Positions 37,143 through 47,022 of a DNA stretch of 64,000 nt are shown here, one piece after another. The notes beneath the pieces were generated by a model. It was given only the letters and a program-made list of their open reading frames with translations. It had not been told where the DNA came from and did not search any database. A program made the position numbers and the translations under genes. How positions within the stretch are numbered: the stretch's first letter is position 1; every line of letters begins with the position of its first letter. The DNA comes from Oxytricha trifallax (lineage: Eukaryota; Ciliophora; Spirotrichea; Sporadotrichida; Oxytrichidae), in NCBI GenBank assembly GCA_000711775.1, contig ARYC01017045.1:16927-80926 (forward strand). Direction: 5' to 3'.

Positions 37143-38022
37143 ATGCGAGGTTTGGGGTCAGTTTATGACAGTGAGTATATAGGTTTATTTTTTAAGTTGC
37201 GATATGGATGTGATGAATATAGTGAAAAACTCAAGCAAATTCTTAATTATACATCTATAGCAAGGTTACTCCATAAATCTCCAGCAACTGTGAGGTATCA
37301 TTGTCTATTAGCATTGAATTTAAAGAGATAGCAGCTTAATTCTAAGCCTAAAAGACCTCTAAAATTTTAGCAGCATTATATCGATTATCTAATTAATGAT
37401 AAGACTCTTAAATACTGGGCTCATTTTTAACTAGCCTAGAGGGCTGTGATGTTTCATCACCAATTTCCTGAGCTTCACATATCTGCTTAATCGATATTAC
37501 ATTCAATACCTTTATATCAAGGTCTTGGTACAAGAGGTATATTAATATAAAATTTATGATAAAAAGGTTAAGGTTTAAACTTATGCTATACTTGGTGGAA
37601 TAAGCGAAGATAATGGCCTCGAGACTTATGTTATCCACCCTCATTCAATAAAGACCGAATAATACATAATGTTTTTGCAATAACTCAGAGATAAGTACGC
37701 CGACTAAGAGGTTATTATATTCGTTGATAACTTATATGTCCATAAAACTAAAGATACAAGGAAGGAATATGAAAGGCTAAACATAACACCTGTATTTAAT
37801 GTTCCATACAGTCCTCAGTCCAATGGAATTGAATTATATTGGGGGTTATTGAAAGGCCACTTCAAGAAACTTCTACTCTATCACTTAATACACGACTTGA
37901 AGATAGATAGTGTCGATTTTATTAAGAGTGATGCTAAAAGAGTCAGCAATGATAAAGCTAAAGTATGTGCAAGGTAAGGGAGATTTTGTGCTTATAAATA
38001 AGTTTTAAATTTAAACGAATGA
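37143..38022 (+). pseudogene. TBE transposase (DDE), copy C
   Basis: ATG at 37143 reads MRGLGSVYDSEYIGLFFKL, LLHKSPATVRYHCL (helix-turn-helix region), YWAHFQLAQRAVMFHHQFPE and HISAQSI. It then loses ~150 bp relative to copy D and is frameshifted. The second part reads YAILGGISEDNGLETYVIH, VIIFVDNLYVHKTKDT (second Asp) and YSPQSNGIELYWGLLKGHF (final Glu). TGA at 38020. The internal deletion removes the first catalytic block, so it cannot be active. Confidence 0.85.
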
Positions 38023-38028
38023 ATAAGT

Positions 38029-39222
38029 TCACATATTAAATTTAACCGTAAAGGGATTTGGCTTCTCTTTCTTTTCTTCCTCTTAAGGCTTGCTTGGGCC
38101 CATGTTTCTTCTCTTAGTGCCAGCTCCTGCATCCATGTTTGTTCTAACCAAGATACCCCTCCCCACCCCCCTCCCCACCATACACCGAGATACCCCTCCC
38201 CATACCCCCCTCCCTACCCCCAAACTATTTTATAATAAAAAATAATTTAATAATTTATAAAATCCTTTATAAATGAGAATTTTAAAAATTAATGATTGAA
38301 TAATTATAATAATTTATAAAATCCTTAATAAATGAGAATTTTAAAATTTTATTGATTGAATAATTATTTTTATTTATAATTAAAGCTTAATAATTTTAAT
38401 TATATTTAAATTAATAACAATGATTAATTTTATAAAATTCTCATTTATAAAAGATTTTATAAATTATTATATTATTTTATTAAAAAATAGGTAGGAGGTG
38501 GGGAGGGGGGGATGGGGAGGGGTATCTCGGTTAGAACACATGTTCATCTCGTCTTGCTTTTAGAAATCTTGAAAAGTCTCTAACTCAATTCATGCTTTAC
38601 TTGAGACTTTCTCTCTCTGTTTAATTTGCTGCGCTCTTTCATCAAGTGTATAGCAAAACCATGTTTTTCTATAAAGTTAAAAGTCTAAGCTTACTTGAAA
38701 TTAAAGGATGCTTTTGAAGTTCCTACAGCCAGGTGTCACTTATTTTAATACCTTGCTTCTATTTTTCTTCAGGAGAGAGCTGTATCGTTTCTTGTGAGCT
38801 TTTTAAATAACTTCATTTAAGTACTCAGGTTTCAGAGTTGCAAGAACACCAAAGAAGAAGTTTTTTCTCTGGCAACTTATTAGAGAGTTGCAGCTTTAAT
38901 AGAAGGTAGAGAGCTACGGCCGGATCACTCATAGCATCGTCATATAGGTTTGTCACTGATATTTCAGGGTAGTTAGGTATCTCTATCATCCTAATTTCAT
39001 TAGACTTAAAAGCTTTTTCTATTCACTCAGTAAGGCTTTTAAGAATGAGATTTTAGTTCCCTCCTAAGTTGGCAAGAACAATCCAACTATAATGGATTTA
39101 TTAATCTTACTTAAGAACTTACCTTGCTATACCAAATATCTATAAAGATCCTCTTTAATTCGAAATTATCCTATTAAATCTTGAGATTAAATTCTCTTCA
39201 TTGCATCATTCATAAACTCCAT
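38029..39222 (-). pseudogene. TBE 22-kDa-type ORF, copy C, interrupted by FB-2
   Basis: ATG at 39222 reads MEFMNDAMKRI, DLYRYLVQQGK, GLFLPTQEGTKISFLKALL, IEIPNYPEISVTNLYDD and FFFGVLATLKPEYLNEV, with a C-terminal MNMDAGAGTKRRN to TGA 38029. FB-2 sits in the MNMDAG codons. Removing it with one 6-bp repeat restores the sequence found in TBE D. Two compensating one-base shifts (after KAL and before FFFG) still disturb the middle. Confidence 0.8.
38140..38538. mobile_element. C-rich foldback element FB-2, 6-bp target duplication
   Basis: TGTTCTAACCAAGATACCCC at the left and GGGGTATCTCGGTTAGAACA at the right, flanked by CATGTT (38134-38139 and 38539-38544). The centre is AT-rich, with internal inverted and direct repeats of a ~60-bp unit (TTTATAAAATCCTT...AAATGAGAATTTT). 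The empty site is seen in TBE D. Confidence 0.92.
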
Positions 39223-39788
39223 CTTGCTTCATCTTTCTAGAAATGTTAATGAAATTTAAAATTATGGAAATCCATTATAAGTTTATTAAAATCTTACTAC
39301 TACTAAATAGGGAGGACCTACTGGAGGTCAACCTTGAAAAGATATGCGGAGAAGCATAGAAAAGCTTGCTCCAAGTTTCACAGATTGATTTCAATTTATC
39401 AATCTATCTCCATTAAATCGCTCCTAATAATTTTTAATTATTTTAGAAGGTCCTCCAAATTAAGTTCAAACTTTATTAGGAGTTAAATTTTAAGGTTAAA
39501 ACTTAATTATGAGCATATTAAATTAAAAAATGTTTAATAACATTACCTCCAAATTAAGTTCAAACTAGATTTGGAGGACCTCCTAGAAAAACAAAACTTC
39601 ATTAGGAGTATTTTAATTTACTAAAATGTATAAAATTCTCATAAAATATGTCAACTTACAGTCTTTTATGGTTAATTAATTTTCTTACCTCTCATCAAAG
39701 AATCTACCAGAGTGTTTTATAATCTACTATAATAGTTTATCTAGGTAGATTTTATCATTATTATAATAAAATATATGAGAAAACTAAA
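39223..39788. promoter_or_regulatory. Divergent TBE intergenic region, copy C
   Basis: Lies between the divergent 22-kDa and kinase starts. It contains TCCAAATTAAGTTCAAAC twice (about 39462 and 39548) and several GGAGGACCT words, related to the repeated motif of TBE D. Confidence 0.4.
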
Positions 39789-42234
39789 ATGAGCTCTAAG
39801 ATTTTGAGAAGAGCGGCATTACTTGGATCAAATCAAAAAAAGTTATAATTCCAGCAACCAAAAAAAGTAGAGACCAGAGACGCTTGTACTCAGTGGGAGT
39901 CTACTTATGACAAATTTGACCAGTCTAGCTTTGAGATTTAAATATAAGTTAAGTAGGAGGTTATCAAAGAAGCTGTGCAAATTGAGGAGGAAGGTAAACA
40001 ACACGCCATAAAGCATTAATAAATACCAGCAAAAGTTGACTATTAATGCAAAGAATGCAATAAAGTTTTCCCTTACAAGTCAACTTATAAAAGACACTAG
40101 AGAGATATACACAACGATATGCCAAGGTTATATCTCAAGCATTAAAAGAAAGATGGGAAGTATATCTGTGAGTTCTGTGAGAAGCCATATTCTCATACTA
40201 GAGACCTCAAAGTGCATTTAAAGAAAAATCACAATCAAAGTTTTGTCTTTATTCATGGACCTACAGGAAATATATTCCTCTAAAAGAGAAGATCAATAAA
40301 CCCAGTGGAGTCTCTTAGAGTTGAAGTCTAGAAGTAAGTAAAAATGAAGAAAGCAGTCAAGAACTTTCCAGTATCTGAGATCAATAAAATCAAGGTTAAA
40401 ATAGAGGCAATGAAGATTCCCATATTAAAAATTATTGACTTATATTCTTGCCTAGAAAGCTACCTCACTCTTGAAGAAAAAATAGAGAAGAGAGTCATTA
40501 CAGATGACTAAAATGCTTACAAGATATATCCTTTCAATTACTTCCTTGCTGATGACAAGTTCCAAATGAAATTTGCTAATGAGTATTATGCTCTTTAAAA
40601 AGCAAAGTTAAATGAGTGCAGGCATATCATCTAGCTTGATGCTATTTTACTTGGTAAAGATCATGTAGCCTTCAGGCTTCCTTTACTTGAAATGACTTAC
40701 AGAGAATTCTTATCTGACAATAGATGTCAGAGATAAATTAGCTAGATAGTATAGCAGATAGTTGAAGGGATTGAAGAGCTTCACAAGCTAGGTTATGTTC
40801 ATAGAGACTTAAAGCCAGAGAACATCATGATGAACTTTCAGCCTCTTAGAGTTTATATTATTGACTTCAACAGAGCTCAAAGAGTGCAAGCCTCTGCATA
40901 AGGAAATGTATACGGCACTCCTGGATATTTCCCAGAGAGAGAGGATTGGAGAGATGGAGACACTTAATGGGATATCTGGGCTCTAGCAGTAATAATAATG
41001 GAGAGCGACATGCCAAGAAACGATTACTTTAGCTGCAGGGGTGAGAGAGATTCTAAGCAGAGAATAAAACAATATCTCAATAAAAATAAAATAAATGGAC
41101 GTCTCAGAGAGCTTGCATACTCAACTATTATTAAGCGAGTATAATTAAAATGGGGAGACAGTTAAAATTAAATCAAAAAAGAGATCAAATAAAATTATGT
41201 TCATATCAATATACATGTGTAAAGATAAAACAGTCACTAATTTGAAATATGTTTGAGTAGATCCTTATTTAACTTTAATTAATTAATCAACTATCTAAAA
41301 ATGGAATTTTTGTTTTTCTTCAACTTTTCTGATTTATTTCTATTTTAGCGCAGTGATCAAGTTGATGCTGTAGCTGATCTCTAAGTTTTTCATAAATTTT
41401 TCATAGATATCTTCAGGGTATCTTCAGGATATCTTCCTTAAAAAATAAAAAGTGTGGAGACTGTGGAGAGTGTGGAGTTTAGCATCTCTAATAACAGTGG
41501 AAATAGCATCAATATCACCAATATTCTCAAAATCAAGCATTATTAGGAGTCTGATTGAAATTCTAGAGAATTTCAAAATTTTACATCACTGATTTTTTCA
41601 TCGTTTTCAACAACATTATCTTCATCATCATCTTCAATATTAGGTCTCACATCTATGAATTTAAGAAAAACAAGATGTTTTAGAAAAAATCTCAGACTCC
41701 TAATAATGCTTGATTTTGAGAATATTGGTGATATTGATGCTATTTCCACTGTTATTAGAGATGCTAAACTCCACACTCTCCACACTCTCCACACTTTTTA
41801 TTTTTTAAGGAAGATATCCTGAAGATACCCTGAAGATACCCTGAAGATATCTATGAAAAATTTATGAAAAACTTAGAGATCAGCTACAGCATCAACTTGA
41901 TCACTGCGCTAAAATAGAAATAAATCAGAAAAGTTGAAAAAAACAAAAATTCCATTTTTAGATAGTTGATTAATTAATTAAAGTTAAATAAGGATCTACT
42001 CAAACATATTTCAAATTAGTGACTGTTTTATCTTAACACATGTATATTGATATGAACATAATTTTATTTGATCTCTTTTTTGATTTAATTTTAACTGTCT
42101 CCCCATTTTAATTATACTCGCTTAATATCAAGCCAAGCGAAGAGAATTTACAAGCAATAGAAACAATCAAACATCAACTTAGAAAGATAAAATTCAGATA
42201 ACTAGCACATGACTCTAAGCTTATGTTTGTGTGA
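39789..42234 (+). CDS. TBE zinc-finger/protein-kinase protein, intact except for one insertion
   Basis: ATG at 39789 to TGA 42232. The frame is open through 41133 and resumes at 42125 once the 989-bp element and one TA are removed, giving 484 residues. The protein has two C2H2 fingers (CKECNKVFPYKSTYKRHQRDIH-type near residue 100 and CEFCEKPYSHTRD...H...H near 145). A kinase-like domain follows, with VHRDLKPENIMMN, IIDFNRA (DFG changed to DFN), GTPGYFPEREDWRDGD and WDIWALAVIIMESD. A clear glycine loop is not seen, so catalytic activity is uncertain. It is the 57-kDa ORF type of TBEs. Glutamine is encoded by TAA/TAG at many sites. Confidence 0.88.
41134..42122. mobile_element. Palindromic element with TA target duplication, inserted in the kinase frame
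   Basis: The ends are AGCGAGTATAATTAAAATGG and its complement, with TA at 41132-41133 and 42123-42124. The arms of ~430 bp are near-identical inverted repeats around a ~120-bp centre. The first ~12 bp resemble those of the element at 46144. A short repeated ATCTTCAGGGT unit lies in each arm. No gene of its own. Confidence 0.9.
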
Positions 42235-42437
42235 AATATAATACAATTTATCTTGTTATACTCACTTAAAATACTAATATTTAAACATTAAACCCCTACA
42301 TAAACCCTAATAAAGTATGCACTAATAGTCTACTTTTATCAATCAAAAACTCAATCAAACTACTGAAAGGATTTGGGGTTTTGATTGGAGAGGAGGAAAT
42401 GCAATGAATAAAAATTTTATAATTTAACTAAATATTA

Positions 42438-43431
42438 TCATGGCTACTTATTTTAATACCTAACATAATCTTTCATATGTCTTAAGTGTCTCTCTATTAT
42501 TGTCAAAATGATTTATTTATCTACACTCTCTAACGCACTCTTTATAAATTCAACATGCTACGTCTATTTATGACGAAAGTAATTTTTCACCAGCTATGTT
42601 TTATAGTGATGCTTGATTTTCTAGAACACTTCTTCAATACAGTGATACGCTTTAGGGAGCATTGAAGATGCACTCCCAACAATAGGCACTAATCTGATTC
42701 TACACGGACCGAGTGTGATGGATAAGCAACTTGTCCAAAAATAAAATCACCCCTGGACAGGATTTCCTCACTTTTATCTTTTAGGTACTCGAGCATGTCT
42801 TCACAATCATTAGCATTTATAGATAATGGTTTAATCATGTACCCCTTCACACCTATACTCTTACTTATGCAAACTATTGCTGCAAATGTTCTTAAAGTAA
42901 TTCTATGCTTGCTCTACTGACAGTTGTTGAAAGTTTTCCCAGGATTTAATGTTTGCTTAGAATGGCTTTAAAATCACTTCATCAATGTATTGGATTTTCT
43001 TTAGTTAATCTGCCTTGCTAGTTAGACCCCTAAAGCACGTCAATCTTTGTATTGTAAGGCGTTAAAAGTAAACTGGGGTCATTCTCTTCTTAGACTTTAT
43101 CTCTTTATATTTTATCTTATGCTTTCAGTATACTCTCATAAGTTGGGAGGCTGACAGTTTGAATTCAAAGAACTCTCTCTGAAGTTAAATAAACCTACAT
43201 TGAAGTGATAGTCCCTTTTAGCTCTACAGTGTTGATGCCTAAACTATATAATGAATAAATGCACCAGAGAGCGTTATTTACCTTTTTGACTTTGATGACT
43301 TATTTTAACAATCTTAAGGGTCAAATTATCTGAAGTATTTTTAACCTTTATTGTAAGGAACGCCTAATATTAGAGATATTTAACGATAACTCGCAAATAC
43401 CTTGCTCTTATATTTTAGGTTATGTCTCCAT
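42438..43431 (-). pseudogene. DDE transposase X, copy 2
   Basis: From ATG 43431: METQPKIQEQGICELSLNIS (helix-turn-helix region), then YIDEVILKPFQANIKSWENF (first Asp), RTFAAIVCIS...GVKGYMIKPLSIN, FIFLDKLLIHHTRSVQ (second Asp) and YHCIEEVFQKIKHHYKT (Glu). FIKSALESVDKQ and IERHLRHMKDYVRY follow, to TGA 42438. All three acidic residues are present, but frames shift four or five times. It converges with YYEE across 42405-42438. Confidence 0.75.
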
Positions 43432-43955
43432 ATTATATCGTAGATAGCACCCATAGGTATTAAGCCTATTTTTATATTGATTTTTCGAAATTCTCATTAT
43501 TTCAATTATATTAAATATATGTATCTACAATATAATTTTCACTTTATTTAAGAAATATTTTAATTATTAGAATAATAGCTATTTTTTTATTAATTAATTT
43601 ATATTAAAACCTCATTCATGTCATTGGCTTTGTTAATTAAGGAAATTCATAACTGCAAATTAGATGTTTATATTTTAACAATTAAAAGAATTATAAAATA
43701 TAATCAAATTAATATAAATATAAAATTAATACATACATATGAAGAATTTATTAGTAAAAAATAAAAAATAAAGAAAAATATGAGAAGATAAAAAAAGATG
43801 TTTGTATAGTAAAATATTAAAATTAAATAAATAACAATAATTGTTGATCTATCAACAAATTATCAAAAAATATATTTAGATTGATATCTGAAATTAGTAA
43901 TATATAAATATTAAGTAGAAAAAATTTGAAAAACAATTTATATAACATTTAGAAA

Positions 43956-43998
<43 letters not shown>

Positions 43999-44473
43999 TA
44001 TTAGATCTTATGATAATAAAAATACAAAAACAAAAAAAATTAAAAAATAAGGAATAAAGTTAAAAGAAAAACAGCAAAATAATTAAAGTAGAATAATAAA
44101 ATATTAAAAATTTATAAAAAAGATAAGTTTTGAATGTAATATTTATTAAAACTCTTAGAAACTGTTCAAATTCGGTTTTTACAGCTATTTAAAACAAATG
44201 TGTCAATAATTATAAATTATTATATTTTTCCAATTTTCTATTTAAAATATATTTTTCATTGTTTTGATAAGTTTTTCCTATCAAATATTGTAGGAAGCGT
44301 TGTGAATGACGGTGAACAATAGAAAATAAATTGAAGAACAGTGGAACTATAAATGAAGGTTTTAAATAGAAAATTTAATCAGAAAAGTCCATGCAAAAAT
44401 AGTCAATAAGCACCAACCTTGCTATAATAATAAAATCAAATGTGGTGTTGTAAGAAAGAGTAAGGATTGAAAG
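43432..44473. other. AT-rich spacer with (TA)n tract
   Basis: Very AT-rich, with a TA run at about 43962-43992. No gene recognised. Confidence 0.4.
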
Positions 44474-46143
44474 ATGAGCAAAAAGAAATTTGATCTAGAG
44501 CATTCTAAATTTTAATGAGTAGTCTAATGCTTAAAGGAGTGATAAGAAAATAGAGGAAGAATTAGAACTTAAAATCAACGTAATATAAAAATATGAACTT
44601 CTCAAGAAATTCAATACTCAAAGACAATGTTATTTAAAGAGAAGAGGTGTCATATTACAGGGAGGGTAAAACATGGTGGGATTATAGCTTCAACCACAAG
44701 AAATGTCGTTCACGGCGTGTCTTATTCGAAGAAAATACTTGGAATTAAAAATCAAATGGCAAGGCGGTCTAAGGGGGACTTCAAAATTCAATCTTATAAT
44801 AAAAATTCCTTGTTTTTCTAGTCAAATTCAAACTGTCATTATCAAGTGTTCCAACCGAGACCCCCCCTCACCCCCCCTCCATGTCTAAAACGAGAACCCC
44901 CCTCTCCCACCCTAACGAGACCCCCCCTCCCACCTCAACAACATCCCAATTCAAAAGAAAACCTTTTATCCTCGATGTTTAAATCATTTTCCTCATGACA
45001 TCTTGATCTCATTTTTTATACATAAAAATAACTTTTCAAAAATTTTCTCAATTATTCAAATTCTTTTCTTTTCTTTAATTTAACATCTTTCACTGCGTCC
45101 GTCGTTTTTTTTGTTCATATGCTCACATAGGAAATAAATAAAATATATTTCAATTTACTCGTTAATAATATAATTAAAAAAATGTTGAGCCAACAAACTC
45201 AATAAACTATATATAATAATCATAGAACTAAATTTAAATAAACATGTAATCACTTTAATAGTCAATATTCGAAATTTGATTAATTTTTTATAGCACTGTT
45301 TTCCAATTATTATATAATTATTACCATAAACACTTATATAGTAACTAATAGTTATGAAAAAAATTATATGAAAGTATATTAAAATAAGACATATTTTATT
45401 CAGTATTATAATAAATTAGTTTGTAAAGGGAATACTTTAAATATAAACTACTTCTTTATTAATAAAAGAGAGCTAAAATTTGAATTTATTATAATACTGA
45501 ATAAAATATGTCTTATTTTAATATACTTTCATATAATTTTTTTCATAACTATTAGTTACTATATAAGTTTTTATGGTAATAATTATATAATAATTGGAAA
45601 ACAGTGCTATAAAAAATTAATCAAATTTCGAATATTGACTATTAAAGTGATTACATGTTTATTTAAATTTAGTTCTATGATTATTATATATAGTTTAATG
45701 AGTTTGTTGGCTCAACATTTTTTTAATTATATTATTAACGAGTAAATTGAAATACATTTTATTTATTTCCTATGTGAGCATATGAACAAAAAAAACGACG
45801 GACGCAGTGAAAGATGCTAAATTAAAGAAAAGAAAAGCATTTGAATAATGTATTTTTATGCATAAAAAAAATGAGATCAAGATGTCTTAAGGAAAATGAT
45901 TTAAACATCAAGGATACAATTTTTCATATGAATAGGGATGTTGTTGGGGTGGGAGGGGGGTCTAGTTAGGGTGGGAGGGGTGTTTTCGTTTTAGACATGG
46001 GAAGGGGGTGGGAGGGGGGTCTCGGTTGGAACAATCAAGGTCATTCAAACTTCTGCTAGCATTTCTATTGCTTTTCTACTTTGTTAGAATCCTTTTCTAT
46101 GCGTTACTAAATGCTCGAGCTCTCTCAACTCGTAATATTATTA
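44474..46143 (+). pseudogene. Unknown gene broken by FB-3 and by a second element
   Basis: Begins MSKKKFDLEHSKF, then charged helical sequence (KKIEEELELKINVIQKYEL), EEVSYYREGKTWWDYSFN, HKKCRSRRVLFEENTWN. After removal of FB-3 with one ATCAAG the frame continues into SRSFKLLLAFLLLFYFVRIL, a likely membrane helix, up to TA at 46142 where the ARF-bearing element is inserted. At least two frameshifts. I do not recognise it. It occupies the position beside transposase X that the METTL14-like gene holds in copy 1, but I saw no similarity. Confidence 0.4.
44847..46033. mobile_element. C-rich foldback element FB-3, 6-bp target duplication
   Basis: TGTTCCAACCGAGACCCCCC at the left and GGGGGGTCTCGGTTGGAACA at the right, flanked by ATCAAG (44841-44846 and 46034-46039). 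The arms of ~560 bp are nearly perfect inverted repeats with a ~60-bp centre. CACTGCGTCCGTCGTTTTTT near each end matches FB-1. Confidence 0.92.
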
Positions 46144-47020
46144 AGCAAGTATATTCGAAATGTGGAAGTTGTTACAATCAAATTCAAAAAACGATATAAT
46201 TATAAAATTATCACATTACTACTTTAAAAGAGTGAGTTATTTTGAAAATATTATTATCTGAATTAAAGATATATTTATAAGAAATAGCAACAGTTCGCTA
46301 TATTGAAAAGAGAAAGATTACTTAATTGATCTGCACAGTTCAAAGAAGCAAACACTAAATGAAATACCTTTAAGCATTTCAATTTGAGACAACATGATTT
46401 GAGATCAAGCCAAGACCATCATAAAAATTATCTACAGTTACTTCACACGAGCTTTGAATATACCAAGTTCTGCCTATGATAGTGTGGATACCGAGTTTAT
46501 CAGTAATCCCAGTGCAAGTCATAGAGCCTGGAGGATCTTGTTTATAGGCGAATACCAAGAGAACTTCAACATTAATTCTTCCTCATCGATTATCTTGTGA
46601 AGGTATTCTCTGGAGTTGTCAACTCTGTCTCTATCATTTGAATCAACGGCAAAGGTTAGATCTTAGGTGTTCTGGTAATAGTATCTCCAAAAGATTCTAA
46701 TCATGTCTTGACCACCAACATCCCAAAAGGTGAAACCGATGTTCTTGTAGTCAACTGTCTCTACGATGAAACCGATAGTTTAGAGAATTGTGAGGACCTC
46801 ACCGAGCTTTTGTTTGTAAAGGATGGTGGTCTTAAGCAGCATCGAGACCGACAATGAGAATTATTTTCTCTTTCTTGCCAATAAGTCATTGCCAAACTTT
46901 GGAGAGCATTAAACACATTTTTTTATTTTTAATTGTATTGAAATTTGATATAAAATAATTATAATTCTATCGTTTTTTGAATTTGATTTTAACAACTTCC
47001 ACATTTAGAATATACTTGCT
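46144..47020. mobile_element. Terminal-inverted-repeat element carrying an ARF pseudogene
   Basis: The ends are AGCAAGTATATTCGAAATGT and its complement, with TIRs of ~60 bp (about three mismatches) flanked by TA at 46142-46143 and 47021-47022. The outermost 12 bp resemble the element at 41134. The interior is not palindromic but holds the ARF GTPase pseudogene. Confidence 0.85.
46378..46909 (-). pseudogene. ARF-family small GTPase pseudogene
   Basis: The minus strand from 46909 reads MLSKVWQ, KKEKIILIVGLDAA (the P-loop GLDAAGKTT lost two bases here), [38 protein letters not shown] (switch II WDVGGQ) and [14 protein letters not shown]. The rest is AVDSNDRDRV, then in other frames LLVFAYKQD (NKQD motif as YKQD), ITDKLGIHTI and NWYIQSSCEVT. 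ARF proteins regulate vesicle coat assembly. Frameshifts at the P-loop and before LLVFA make it non-functional. No introns are seen, so a retrocopy is possible. Confidence 0.85.
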
Positions 47021-47022
47021 TA

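Larger units (their letters stand above)
37005..42383. mobile_element. TBE copy C, complete, carrying two further insertions (5379 bp)
   Basis: The ends are CAAAACCCTAAAACTCTTTC and GAAAGGATTTGGGGTTTTG, with ATT on both sides (37002-37004, 42384-42386). Gene order is transposase (+), 22-kDa type (-), kinase (+). It contains FB-2 (38140-38538) and a palindromic TA element (41134-42122). Subtracting both leaves ~4.0 kb, the usual TBE size. Confidence 0.92.

Noticed and set aside
37143-38022. Programmed +1 frameshift in the TBE C transposase at TTA TGA T
   Set aside because: Alignment to TBE D shows an internal ~150-bp deletion and unrelated indels here, so the shift is decay.
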